From Candidatus Gastranaerophilales bacterium (GTDB lineage Bacteria; Cyanobacteriota; Vampirovibrionia; Gastranaerophilales; Gastranaerophilaceae), in NCBI GenBank assembly GCA_944324395.1, contig CALUWC010000004.1, forward strand, positions 103,120 to 167,119: DNA of 64,000 bases, given 5' to 3'. Position numbers and translations under genes: made by a program. Every line of letters starts with the position of its first letter. The stretch's first letter is position 1. Shown here in pieces: positions 43,172 through 51,645 of this stretch. The notes beneath the pieces are model-generated. The model was not told the DNA's origin and made no database searches. It saw only the letters and a list, made by a program, of their open reading frames with translations.

Positions 43172-43177
43172 TATAAT
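43172..43177 (+). promoter_or_regulatory. -10 box, leaderless spacing (140-aa gene)
   Basis: TATAAT, then GTTTGT and ATG 43184. The -35 region is weak. No SD. Confidence 0.5.
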
Positions 43178-43183
43178 GTTTGT

Positions 43184-43606
43184 ATGAAGAGAAATTTTCT
43201 ATATTCCATAATTTGTTTATTTGTATTTGCTTCAATGGTTTTTGCTTACGGTTATATTCCTGATTTTACAAAAATGCGTGAACTGCGGTGTGATTTTGAA
43301 GAAACTATTTACAATCAGGATAACAGTATCGTTACTCAAAATAACAGATTTAAGATATTCAAGTTAGATGATACAAATAAGAAAATTTTTATCCATAAAG
43401 AGCCGATAGATAAAGTTACATATTATGAAAATGACAGGATTGAATTTACACTTCAATCCATGACAGATGAATTTATTGAAATGGCGAATACGGTTATAGA
43501 TAGAAATACTTTTCAGTATTCCTCAACTTCAACCATAAATTATGACAATTTAAATTTCGGTACCAGATATTCAAAATCTACAGGTACATGCCGCTATCTT
43601 AATTAA
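43184..43606 (+). CDS. exported protein of unknown function
   Basis: 140 aa. Signal sequence MKRNFLYSIICLFVFASMVFA, then a beta-rich mature part (MRELRCDFEETIYNQDNSIVTQNNRFKIFKLDDTNKKIFIHKEPI) reminiscent of small periplasmic beta proteins. No family recognised. Start set by a TATAAT 6 nt upstream. Confidence 0.65.
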   Translation: MKRNFLYSIICLFVFASMVFAYGYIPDFTKMRELRCDFEETIYNQDNSIVTQNNRFKIFKLDDTNKKIFIHKEPIDKVTYYENDRIEFTLQSMTDEFIEMANTVIDRNTFQYSSTSTINYDNLNFGTRYSKSTGTCRYLN

Positions 43607-43685
43607 CATTGATGTTACATTTTTAAGAATTTTGGCAATTTTTCTCTGAATAAATCCTTTAATAATATATAGGGGAAAATAAAGC

Positions 43686-44483
43686 ATGGAAAAAATATTA
43701 ACAGGGCAAAACAGCTGTGATATTTTTGATGAGATACTTTCTGCAAATGAAAGTATTATAAACGGTGTCATTGATTTTAATAACAAAAAATCAATGCATA
43801 AAACACTGTTGTCCTGTGTAAAATATATGGACAATGCAAGTTGTGATAATAATACACTGGGAATTAGTTTCGGTTTTAATCATATAGGGTTTAATGAAGA
43901 ACTTTCAAATGCAAAAGTACGTTATCTTGCAGCAAAATTAGCTTGTGCAATTGATAGTGATTCTGTTGAGGAAATTCGCAGAATTAAAAAAGAGTACGGA
44001 AATACAGCGGAATTTTCAAAGGCAAAAGACTTTTTAAATAAAAAATGCAAAGAAATCTGGAATGTTTTCGATAGTAAGGATAAATCCTTAAAGCTTCCAT
44101 ATAAAGCAATGAAAACTTTAGGAATTACAAATCAGCCAACACTGGAATTTTTATTTGAAAACAGTTTAAAATATTATGAAAAAGATAATGGAACTACAAC
44201 CGTTGATATTATAAATTCAATTCTTGATAATAAAAATATAGATTATACTTTTACGGAGATTGTTGATTATTTAAAAAAACAACATAAGAATAACCGTATT
44301 AAATATAATTTCAAAACAACGGAATATCTTATAAGAAAAATGGATTTTGATGAAGAGAAAATTATTGATCTTGGTATTGAAAAATCAGTGTTGTCGCATG
44401 TATTTAAAAATCTTTCTGTAGTTGAAAAGTTAAAATATTTGTTCAAAAACAGAAGAAGAGTATTTAAGCTTAATATAAGTTAA
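43686..44483 (+). CDS. hypothetical helical protein
   Basis: 265 aa, soluble, mainly helical, with scattered cysteines (NSCDIF, LLSCVKYMDNASCDNN, KKCKEIW). The C-terminal half is Lys/Asn-rich. SD AGGGGA. I do not recognise a domain. It precedes the GNAT-like and aminotransferase genes in the same direction. Confidence 0.55.
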   Translation: MEKILTGQNSCDIFDEILSANESIINGVIDFNNKKSMHKTLLSCVKYMDNASCDNNTLGISFGFNHIGFNEELSNAKVRYLAAKLACAIDSDSVEEIRRIKKEYGNTAEFSKAKDFLNKKCKEIWNVFDSKDKSLKLPYKAMKTLGITNQPTLEFLFENSLKYYEKDNGTTTVDIINSILDNKNIDYTFTEIVDYLKKQHKNNRIKYNFKTTEYLIRKMDFDEEKIIDLGIEKSVLSHVFKNLSVVEKLKYLFKNRRRVFKLNIS

Positions 44484-44524
44484 TATTTTTCTAAATTCGT
44501 TGCAAAAAATTTCATGTTTGGATT

Positions 44525-44530
44525 TAAATA
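44525..44530 (+). promoter_or_regulatory. -10 box, leaderless spacing (236-aa gene)
   Basis: TAAATA, then CATGAT and ATG 44537. A TTGCAA lies upstream with a 19-nt spacer. No SD. Confidence 0.35.
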
Positions 44531-44536
44531 CATGAT

Positions 44537-45247
44537 ATGAGTTTAGCAATCGGTTCAAACACAATTAAATTTGTTGAAAAGAAGGGTATAAAGTTTTTTG
44601 AAGGGTTTAATGCAACAATCAAAAATGAAAAGCCTGTGCGTGTCTTTTTTGACGGAGAAATGGGTGAAACCGCTTCAATTCATGTTAGAGATAAAAAAGG
44701 TAACAGATTAGGTTTTTATGATTTAAAATTCAATACTCCTGATAAGTCGTCAATGGAAGGGGTACAGTTATATGCAGATGAACCTCATGAAAATGTAGGC
44801 GAAGTTTTATCTCTGGCGGCTTTGATTGAGTTTTCCAAAAATAATTTGAACCATTTCAGACTCTTTTCGTTTAAAGAAACATTGCCGTTTCATGCCCGCT
44901 TTGGATTTATTCTTGATAATAAAAATGAGGATTTTATATTAAAAGCACTGGATTATATAAAGAAATCAAAGGTTCGTTATATTGATGAAATCAAATACAA
45001 AGCATCGTTTTTTGCTCCAAGAATTGAACAAAGTGAAAAATATTTAAAAGAAGATAAGTATCTGCTTGAAAGAGGATGTAAAGTTATTAGTGATTATTTG
45101 AAACATTTATCAAGAAACAAAATAAATAAGAATGTTCCGCCTTTTGAAAACGGTTCTTGGGTACAGTTTACAGATTGGGAATTTGAAACTAATCGTATCT
45201 TTTTAAATCCGTTATTGGAAAAACATAATATTGATTATAGATTTTAG
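44537..45247 (+). CDS. GNAT-like protein, unknown
   Basis: 236 aa. The middle part EPHENVGEVLSLAALIEFSKNNLNHFRLFSFKETLPFHARFGFIL has the order expected of a GNAT acetyltransferase (acyl-CoA loop near a helix, strand, then HARFGF near the end of the fold), preceded by beta strands. The CoA-binding R/QxxGxG/A signature is not obvious, so this is tentative. It ends 11 nt before the aminotransferase gene. Confidence 0.4.
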   Translation: MSLAIGSNTIKFVEKKGIKFFEGFNATIKNEKPVRVFFDGEMGETASIHVRDKKGNRLGFYDLKFNTPDKSSMEGVQLYADEPHENVGEVLSLAALIEFSKNNLNHFRLFSFKETLPFHARFGFILDNKNEDFILKALDYIKKSKVRYIDEIKYKASFFAPRIEQSEKYLKEDKYLLERGCKVISDYLKHLSRNKINKNVPPFENGSWVQFTDWEFETNRIFLNPLLEKHNIDYRF

Positions 45248-45258
45248 CGGAATTATTT

Positions 45259-46377
45259 ATGCAGATAGATAAATTTAAAGTAGAAGAGTGGTTTAATAAA
45301 TATGAAACAGATGCGGTATATGATCTGGCTGATACTTGTGTAGAATCTTTATCTATAGATGAACTGTTAGAAATTACCGGAAATAGTGAAAAATATTTAA
45401 AAGAAATATTTAATCAGAAGCTTAACTATGGTGCAATACATGGAAGTGTTAGATTAAAAAGTGCAATTGCCGGTATGTATGAAAATCAAAATTCTGATAA
45501 TATTACAATTACTCATGGTGCAATCGGTGCAAATCATCTGGTATATTTAACTCTTATAGAACCAGGGGATAAAGTTATTTCTATAGTTCCGACATATCAG
45601 CAGCATTATTCTATTCCAAAATCTTTTGGTGCAGATGTGCAAATGCTTTTTTTAAAAGAAAAAAACAATTGGCTTCCGGATTTATGTGAATTGAAGAAAG
45701 CGACAGGGAATGATACAAAACTTATTTGTCTAAATAATCCTAACAACCCGACCGGTTCTGTTATTCCTGATAATATGCTCAAAGAAATAGCTGATATTGC
45801 ACAAAAATCAAATGCATACCTTTTATGTGATGAAGTTTACAGAGGACTTAACCATGACGGTAATCCTTTTTCTATTTCTGTTGCTGATATTTATGATAAA
45901 GGTATTTCAACAGGCAGCATGTCAAAGGTTTTTTCCCTTGCAGGATTGAGATTGGGCTGGGTTGTTGCTGACAAAGTTATTATTGATAAAATCAATTCTC
46001 AAAGGGAATATAATACAATAAGTGTCGGAATTTTAGATGATTACTTTGCATCACTCGCAATAGAAAATAAAGAAAAAATAATTAAAAGAAATCTTGCAAA
46101 AATCAATACAGGAAAAGATATTTTGATCAAATGGGCTAAATCAGAACCGCTTGTTGATGTTATTATTCCAAACGGCGGAACAACTGCTTTTGTAAAATAT
46201 AAAAAGCCGATTTCATCAAAAGAATTATGCAAAAAGCTTCAGCATGATACGGGTGTTATGATACTACCCGGCGAAACATTAGAATTAGACGGATATTTGA
46301 GGATTGGCTACGGCAATAATTTTGAGCAGCTTAAAAAAGCTTTAAATATTTTTTCTGATTGGCTGAAAAATCAATAA
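45259..46377 (+). CDS. class I/II aminotransferase, capreomycidine-synthase-like
   Basis: 372-aa PLP fold-type I enzyme. Motifs: YGAIHGSVRLKSAIA, ITHGAIGANHLVYLTLIEPGDKVI, PTYQQHYSIPKSFGA, CLNNPNNPTGSV, CDEVYRGL and TGSMSKVFSLAGLRLGW, which holds the Schiff-base lysine. YGxIxGS, HGAIGAN and PTYQQ resemble the VioD/capreomycidine synthase-like branch rather than AspC. The substrate is unknown. Weak GGA SD; translation is probably coupled to the GNAT-like gene. Confidence 0.85.
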   Translation: MQIDKFKVEEWFNKYETDAVYDLADTCVESLSIDELLEITGNSEKYLKEIFNQKLNYGAIHGSVRLKSAIAGMYENQNSDNITITHGAIGANHLVYLTLIEPGDKVISIVPTYQQHYSIPKSFGADVQMLFLKEKNNWLPDLCELKKATGNDTKLICLNNPNNPTGSVIPDNMLKEIADIAQKSNAYLLCDEVYRGLNHDGNPFSISVADIYDKGISTGSMSKVFSLAGLRLGWVVADKVIIDKINSQREYNTISVGILDDYFASLAIENKEKIIKRNLAKINTGKDILIKWAKSEPLVDVIIPNGGTTAFVKYKKPISSKELCKKLQHDTGVMILPGETLELDGYLRIGYGNNFEQLKKALNIFSDWLKNQ

Positions 46378-46389
46378 AAATGGTTTTGA

Positions 46390-47202
46390 TTAGTAAACAA
46401 TCATAAATGATTTAAGCATTCTGCCTATATTATTACCTTCTTGAGATACGACTTCCAGATTTTTCTTGTAATTAAGTGATGTTGAAGCTCCGCCGTCAAA
46501 TGCCATTGCTCTGTCAAGTTTCAATTCGTTGCAGAGTTTTTGAACTTCATACAAGCCCATAGGGTTTTCATCAGTAATAATTAAAATATGACATTCATCA
46601 GTACCCTTAAGCCCGATAATAGTTCTTGCTGTTTTGTGTAATACATTAGCAGCTTCTCTTATTACTTCACCTTCGGCATTTTTTACAATAAAACCTTCTT
46701 CTTCCATACGTAATTCAGGAAGTATCAAAGGACCAGCCTGAGCGGAGGTTATTACGGAACAATTGAACGGAACTTCTGATTTATGTGAAACTATTGCATA
46801 TTCAAACTTATTTCCGCACTGCATTACTCTGAATTCGGTACGATTTAAAACGGTATTCATATTTCTTCTGAAAAACGGGTTTGCTTGTAAAGACTGATTA
46901 AACATCGGATCTGCTGATGTCATTCTGTCTGTTACAATATAGGATGTTGTTTTTCCGTTTTTAGGATCAAAATATCCTGCATTGATTGTCAGAGTTGCTC
47001 TGGCTTTAGTATGGGCTTCTCTGTTTGTTATAAGGTCTTCTGAAGTTATAAATTTAATTTTCTTTTTAATTTTTTCACCTTTTAAAATAATATGATAAAT
47101 TCCGTTATCTTTTTTAATGGAAATATCACCTGCAAAAACAGGGTTTGTACAGAAAAATACAATACTCAATGTAAATAATAAAAATAATTTCAATTTTCTC
47201 AT
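46390..47202 (-). CDS. phosphodiester glycosidase (NAGPA-domain) exported protein
   Basis: 270 aa. Signal peptide (LKLFLLFTLSIVFFCTNPVFA), then the NAGPA fold: TINAGYFDPKNGKTTSYIV, KTARTIIGLKGTDECHILIITD and the C-terminal AMAFDGGASTSLNYK, the typical DGGxS signature. Relatives cleave GlcNAc-phosphodiesters or act in exopolysaccharide processing. It follows the LptF/G gene by 2 nt, so it belongs to the LPS-export operon and probably acts on envelope glycans. Confidence 0.85.
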   Translation of the reverse strand: MRKLKLFLLFTLSIVFFCTNPVFAGDISIKKDNGIYHIILKGEKIKKKIKFITSEDLITNREAHTKARATLTINAGYFDPKNGKTTSYIVTDRMTSADPMFNQSLQANPFFRRNMNTVLNRTEFRVMQCGNKFEYAIVSHKSEVPFNCSVITSAQAGPLILPELRMEEEGFIVKNAEGEVIREAANVLHKTARTIIGLKGTDECHILIITDENPMGLYEVQKLCNELKLDRAMAFDGGASTSLNYKKNLEVVSQEGNNIGRMLKSFMIVY

Positions 47203-47204
47203 TA

Positions 47205-48323
47205 TTATAGATCCTTTGACTTGTAGAACGCAACTATAGCAGTTAAGAATGCTATAGTTGGGAACGTTGCAGTAATATACGGTGATAAAATTTCTTTTTC
47301 TGCCAGCAAATCAAAAAACGGCAGAGTTATATAGTAAACAAAAATACAGCCGACAGCTATAGTGAACCCGACCAACCTTTGTTCTCTTGGTTTGCTAAAG
47401 CCTAATAAACAGCCGAGTATTGCCAGTAATATACATACCAGCGGGTGGAAATATCTTTGCAGATATTTGTTCAGAATATAGCTGTATTCTTCAGATAATT
47501 TTTCTTTTTTTAACAGTTTTATATAGTTCTTAAGATTATCGTTAGTAATATCTCGTTCCTTCATTGTTGAATATGTCATCAATGTCATTGCATTTTTGGC
47601 AGCTTCACCTTCCAGAACATTCATTTTGTTTAAATGTTTTATATCAATATAAATTCCGTCACTTGAAATTTTATAATTTGTGACATCATTCAATTCCCAC
47701 CTATCATCATACGCATAACCCCGTTTAGCGGAATAAATATTTGTTAATTGGTGTACATCTTGATAAACTTTGTTTGAAAAATCAAGAACGATAACATTTT
47801 TTAGCTTTTTATCATAAGATTTTGAAACAATAACAGCAGCTAACGGGTGTCCTGTTTTATCTTTCTGGGTATAAATGTATTGTGTTGACCGAACGGAGCC
47901 TCTTATTGCACGCATTTTTTCAGCAGCCATAGGAGTTCCTTTATCTCCCGTTAAGAAGCAAAGATAAGTAAAAATTAAGCTAAGAACAATAACCGGTGCG
48001 ATAATTCTCGGGAAAGACATTCCAACGGCTCTGAAAATTGTTATTTCAGAATCCTTACTCATTTTATCAAATGTGAATAATGTTCCCAATAACAAACCGA
48101 CGGGAAATGCTTTATCTAAAATTTTCGGCAGTTCATAAAATAGCAATAATACAGCGGTTTTTAACCCATAATCTCCCGCTAATGCACCTTTTATTGTATT
48201 TAAAAGAATTTCGGGGGCAATCCAAACAATTGTAAACAGCAAAATAGCAACTAATGAAGCTAATGTTACCTGTTTAAACATATATTTGTCGTATATTGTT
48301 ATTTTGGGAAATTTAAAACTCAT
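47205..48323 (-). CDS. lptF: LPS export permease, LptF/LptG family
   Basis: 372 aa. Six membrane segments in two groups of three (FKQVTLASLVAILLFTIVWIA..., later YFHPLVCILLAILGCLLGFSKPREQR...), separated by a periplasmic beta-jellyroll domain. This is the YjgP/YjgQ architecture. It extracts LPS from the inner membrane with LptB. Whether it is LptF or LptG cannot be settled; only one is present here. It overlaps lptB by 1 bp. Confidence 0.9.
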   Translation of the reverse strand: MSFKFPKITIYDKYMFKQVTLASLVAILLFTIVWIAPEILLNTIKGALAGDYGLKTAVLLLFYELPKILDKAFPVGLLLGTLFTFDKMSKDSEITIFRAVGMSFPRIIAPVIVLSLIFTYLCFLTGDKGTPMAAEKMRAIRGSVRSTQYIYTQKDKTGHPLAAVIVSKSYDKKLKNVIVLDFSNKVYQDVHQLTNIYSAKRGYAYDDRWELNDVTNYKISSDGIYIDIKHLNKMNVLEGEAAKNAMTLMTYSTMKERDITNDNLKNYIKLLKKEKLSEEYSYILNKYLQRYFHPLVCILLAILGCLLGFSKPREQRLVGFTIAVGCIFVYYITLPFFDLLAEKEILSPYITATFPTIAFLTAIVAFYKSKDL

Positions 48324-49048
48324 TATAAGGAGAAATCCTTTCCTAAATAAAATTCTTTTGCAACCGGATTGACAGCAACTTCTTCACTCTTACCCTGAAT
48401 TTTAATTTTCCCGTCAAAAATTACGTAAGCTCTGTCTGTAATGGATAAAGTAGCTTTTGGGTTGTGGTCTGTGATTAATACTCCCAATCCTTTATCTTCA
48501 GATAATTTTCTGATATTTTCTTTAATTTCTCCAATTGCAATCGGGTCAATACCGGTAAATGGTTCATCCAGCAGAATGAAATCAGGACTTGCAGCCAAGG
48601 CTCTTGCTAATTCTACACGTCTTCTTTCTCCGCCTGATAGAGATATTGCAGATGCACTGCGTAATCTTGTGACCCCGAATTCTGCCAGTAATTCTTCCAG
48701 TTTTTTCTTTTTTTCATCTTCTGTTAATTTATCATTCATTTGAAGAACTAATTTAATATTATCTTCAACCGACAAACTTCTGAAACTGGAAGCTTCCTGA
48801 GGCAAATAACCAATTCCTGCTTTTGCTCTTATATGCATTGGCCAGGTTGAAATTTCCTGCCCGTCAAGAGTAATACTGCCTTTATTTGGTTTAACGAGTC
48901 CTACGACCATATAAAAAGTAGTTGTTTTTCCGGCTCCGTTAGGTCCAAGCAGGCAGACAACTTCTCCTTTATTTATGCTAAAAGAAACATCATTTACAAC
49001 ACTTCTGTCACCGTATATTTTGATTAAATTTTTTGCCTCAATTCTCAT
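48323..49048 (-). CDS. lptB: LPS export ABC transporter ATPase LptB
   Basis: 241 aa. Walker A GPNGAGKTTTFYM, Q-loop YLPQEASSF, ABC signature LSGGERRRVELARALA, Walker B FILLDEPFTGID and the H-loop TDHNP. GLVKPNKGSITLDGQEISTWPMHIRAKAGIGYLPQ is characteristic of LptB. SD AAGGGGA. First gene of lptB-lptF/G-NAGPA. It supports an outer membrane with LPS. Confidence 0.95.
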   Translation of the reverse strand: MRIEAKNLIKIYGDRSVVNDVSFSINKGEVVCLLGPNGAGKTTTFYMVVGLVKPNKGSITLDGQEISTWPMHIRAKAGIGYLPQEASSFRSLSVEDNIKLVLQMNDKLTEDEKKKKLEELLAEFGVTRLRSASAISLSGGERRRVELARALAASPDFILLDEPFTGIDPIAIGEIKENIRKLSEDKGLGVLITDHNPKATLSITDRAYVIFDGKIKIQGKSEEVAVNPVAKEFYLGKDFSL

Positions 49049-49288
49049 TTCTTCCCCTTACATTCTCAGCAATATTCTACTGAAAAAAAAACAATAATGC
49101 AAATTTCAGAATATCAGGTTTTCGTATACAGTATTAAACATTTGTATTTTTATAAAAACATTAAGAATTGTAAAAGTTTAGATCAAAATATGTTACTTTT
49201 CAAAAAAAATTGGGAATATATATCATGTACACAGACCATTTTCTTTTTCTTTATTTTCTCCTACACACACAAACCTTTTACCAAAATT

Positions 49289-49311
49289 AGCCGTATGAGC
49301 GGCTTTTTTAT
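49289..49311 (+). terminator. orphan terminator
   Basis: Stem AGCCG/CGGCT with a 6-nt loop, then TTTTTTA on the plus strand. No convincing gene ends here; the upstream 230 bp is T-rich and carries only a weak, low-complexity ORF. A small RNA is possible. Confidence 0.55.
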
Positions 49312-49388
49312 TGTGTAAAATATGTAATTCCTTGTACTGGTGAACAGAAAGTAAATAGTTATATAGCTAAAATATATTACATTTTTGG

Positions 49389-49530
49389 ACTTATGCAGCA
49401 AATTCCACCAAAAATTTTCAAAACAGCGTCATACTGAGCATTAGCGAAGTATCTCGATAAAAAGATTCTTCGGACTATAGTCCTCAGAATGACGGGTTTT
49501 TATAGTATCAGTGGAATTTGCTGCATAAGT
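49389..49530. mobile_element. 142-bp MITE-like inverted-repeat element
   Basis: Perfect 20-bp terminal inverted repeats: ACTTATGCAGCAAATTCCAC at 49389-49408 and its reverse complement at 49511-49530. Inside, a nested imperfect palindrome begins CGTCATACTGAG and ends CTCAGAATGACG, of the kind found in dispersed palindromic repeats. No ORF and no obvious target-site duplication. The flanking sequence is plain AT-rich intergenic DNA. Confidence 0.75.
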
Positions 49531-49674
49531 TCCGCATTTTGCTGTGGTGAAGTTTAGTTTTGTAAACAAAATGTAAAATAGTTAAAGTATTTATCTTAAC
49601 TTGTCGATTATATTATTACGATAGAGAGAGTTATTATATTACTTTTTATGTTAAAATAATATCAGAGGAGCTTT

Positions 49675-50340
49675 ATGGTTGAGAATATAGCAGAAATGGA
49701 TTTTGATATTCCTGATAGTGTTTTGGATGAAATTCAACAGAATATTCAGGATATTATAAGAACTTTTGATATTCCGGAAGAAAATAAACTGGAAGTTATA
49801 AACCAGATAAATTATATTTATACCAGAACAAAATATCTTTCTATTACTGATGAATTAACAGGATTGTCTAACAGAAGGTGTTTTGATACAACTTTGGAAA
49901 AAGAGTTTCTGCGTGCTCAAAGATATAAAAATAAGCTTACTCTTGTAATGTTTGATATTGATTTTTTTAAACAGGTGAATGATACTTATGGACATCAATG
50001 CGGGGATTATATCCTAAAACAGGTTGCAAATGCTGCATTGCAGACGTTTAGAAAAACAGATACGGTTTTTCGTTTCGGCGGAGAAGAATTTGTGGTAATT
50101 CTCACTGAAACAGACATAAATCAATCTTTAATTCCCTTGGAAAGATTCAGAAAAACTATTGAAACCTTGAATGCATCTTATCAAAATCATCCGGTAAATA
50201 TAACAGTAAGTATCGGGGCATATCAATTTGAAGATACACTTTCTTCAAAAGAAGAATTTATTCAAAAAGCTGATGAAGCTTTATATCAAGCCAAAAACTC
50301 CGGAAGAAATAAAACTGTTCTTCTTAATAATTCCCTGTAA
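49675..50340 (+). CDS. diguanylate cyclase (GGDEF domain)
   Basis: 221 aa. A ~55-residue N-terminal helical part with no known sensor, then a GGDEF domain: LTDELTGLSNRRCF, LVMFDIDFFKQVNDTYGHQCGD and the catalytic GGEEF at 135-139. RKTD (126-129) sits exactly five residues before it, the position of the inhibitory c-di-GMP I-site. So it probably makes c-di-GMP with feedback control. SD AGAGGAG. Confidence 0.93.
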   Translation: MVENIAEMDFDIPDSVLDEIQQNIQDIIRTFDIPEENKLEVINQINYIYTRTKYLSITDELTGLSNRRCFDTTLEKEFLRAQRYKNKLTLVMFDIDFFKQVNDTYGHQCGDYILKQVANAALQTFRKTDTVFRFGGEEFVVILTETDINQSLIPLERFRKTIETLNASYQNHPVNITVSIGAYQFEDTLSSKEEFIQKADEALYQAKNSGRNKTVLLNNSL

Positions 50341-51538
50341 TTTTTAAAATATTCTGGAATTTCAACCAGCCTGTAACAACGTGTTGTACATTATCTATTC
50401 TTATTACACTGGCATTTGGTGTTACTCCTGGTTTTACCCAGTTGGCTGAATTTGGTAAACCGCCTGCCTGTTCTCCTGTTTTTACCTGAACTTTACTTAG
50501 AAATATACAACCTATTGATAGTGATTTGAAAATAATTTTTTTGAGGTTTTCACTGTCTGTACAAAAATAAATTGATGATAAACCTTCCATGATTGTACCA
50601 AGGCTACATGGTCTGATATTGTCTTTAAAAGCTCCGAAATAACTGTTGTTTGAATTTGTAATTTGATTACTCAGAGTAGGAATTGCCATTTGTTCGGCAT
50701 AATTTCTCAGTGTAACTTTTTCTTCCGGTGTAACAAGATTGTTTTGGAATAATTTTTCAATTGTTAATACGGACCAGTGGTCAAATGGAATTTCTGCCTC
50801 AAGAGCTTTTCTTGATTTTGCAAGATATAGAACTGTTTTTTTAGCCGCATCAAGCCATTTTTGCTGCGGGTCAACTTCATACAAATACATAAGACCTGCT
50901 GCGGCTTCTCCCGGATAGAATACAGCTTCTGCTTCTTTATTTATTGTTTTAGCTTTCAAATCATAATATGCATAAATATTTCCGTCTTCATTTTGGAGAG
51001 CCAGAAGAAAATTTCCGAGTCCCTGTATGATTTCCAGATCGATTTCATTATCTTTATATAAATTTGACAGGGCACAAAGTGCAACGCCGGCAGCTCCGGA
51101 TTTTGCAATGGGAAACTTTATTTGTTCTTCTTCTGGAATTGAAAGAACTATATATTTATCTTTGCCAAGCTTTTTTACATATCTTTCAATAAAATACTTA
51201 GATGATTTTATGCGAGCTTCTTTATATTTCTGCACTAAGCCGTACTGTTCATACATATACATTGAATATAAAGTACCGGCATGACGCAGTGAATTATAGA
51301 TATTGTTGTTGTACGTAATTTCAGGGTCAATGTTCTTTCTATATTGAAATCTGCCGTCTTCAAGAATATTTCTGTTGATATAGTTCATAGACAATGCTAT
51401 TTCTGAAAAATAGGGTAAATCTTTTGTATTCTCATGGGTATTTTTCTTTGCATCTTTATATAGAATTGATACAAATATAGCAACCAGTGTCAAAAATATT
51501 ATAGGTATATATACAGTTGGTGATGATATATCAAACAT
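50324..51538 (-). CDS. membrane-anchored alpha/alpha-toroid-like protein
   Basis: 404 aa. N-terminal membrane anchor (VYIPIIFLTLVAIFVSILY), then a repeated helical-hairpin pattern (NSLRHAGTLYSMYMYEQYG, SGAAGVALCALSNLY, FYPGEAAAGLMYLYEVDPQQKWLDAAKKTVLYLAKSR, DHWSVLTIEKLF) typical of (alpha/alpha)6 toroid glycan-active or lipid-modifying enzymes. The family is not identified and no catalytic pair can be assigned. Overlaps the end of the diguanylate cyclase gene by 17 bp (convergent). Confidence 0.6.
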   Translation of the reverse strand: MFDISSPTVYIPIIFLTLVAIFVSILYKDAKKNTHENTKDLPYFSEIALSMNYINRNILEDGRFQYRKNIDPEITYNNNIYNSLRHAGTLYSMYMYEQYGLVQKYKEARIKSSKYFIERYVKKLGKDKYIVLSIPEEEQIKFPIAKSGAAGVALCALSNLYKDNEIDLEIIQGLGNFLLALQNEDGNIYAYYDLKAKTINKEAEAVFYPGEAAAGLMYLYEVDPQQKWLDAAKKTVLYLAKSRKALEAEIPFDHWSVLTIEKLFQNNLVTPEEKVTLRNYAEQMAIPTLSNQITNSNNSYFGAFKDNIRPCSLGTIMEGLSSIYFCTDSENLKKIIFKSLSIGCIFLSKVQVKTGEQAGGLPNSANWVKPGVTPNASVIRIDNVQHVVTGWLKFQNILKITGNY

Positions 51539-51544
51539 AAACTA

Positions 51545-51550
51545 ATTATA
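51545..51550 (-). promoter_or_regulatory. -10 box, leaderless spacing (404-aa gene)
   Basis: TATAAT, then TAGTTT and ATG on the minus strand. No SD and weak -35. Confidence 0.5.
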
Positions 51551-51597
51551 ACAGAGTAAATAAAATATATAATAAAGCATTTGTATGATTTTTATGT

Positions 51598-51634
51598 AAA
51601 AAAGAACCTTCTGGTTTATAGAAGGTTCTTTTTT
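51598..51634 (-). terminator. terminator of mfd/parvulin genes
   Basis: Perfect stem around AAAGAACCTTCT/AGAAGGTTCTTT with a 7-nt loop and T-runs. It lies 12 bp after the parvulin lipoprotein stop. Confidence 0.85.
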
Positions 51635-51645
51635 ATTTTAAAATT

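Noticed and set aside
49097..49318. 73-aa ORF between lptB and the MITE-like element
   Set aside because: Low-complexity, no RBS, and it runs through a rho-independent terminator.
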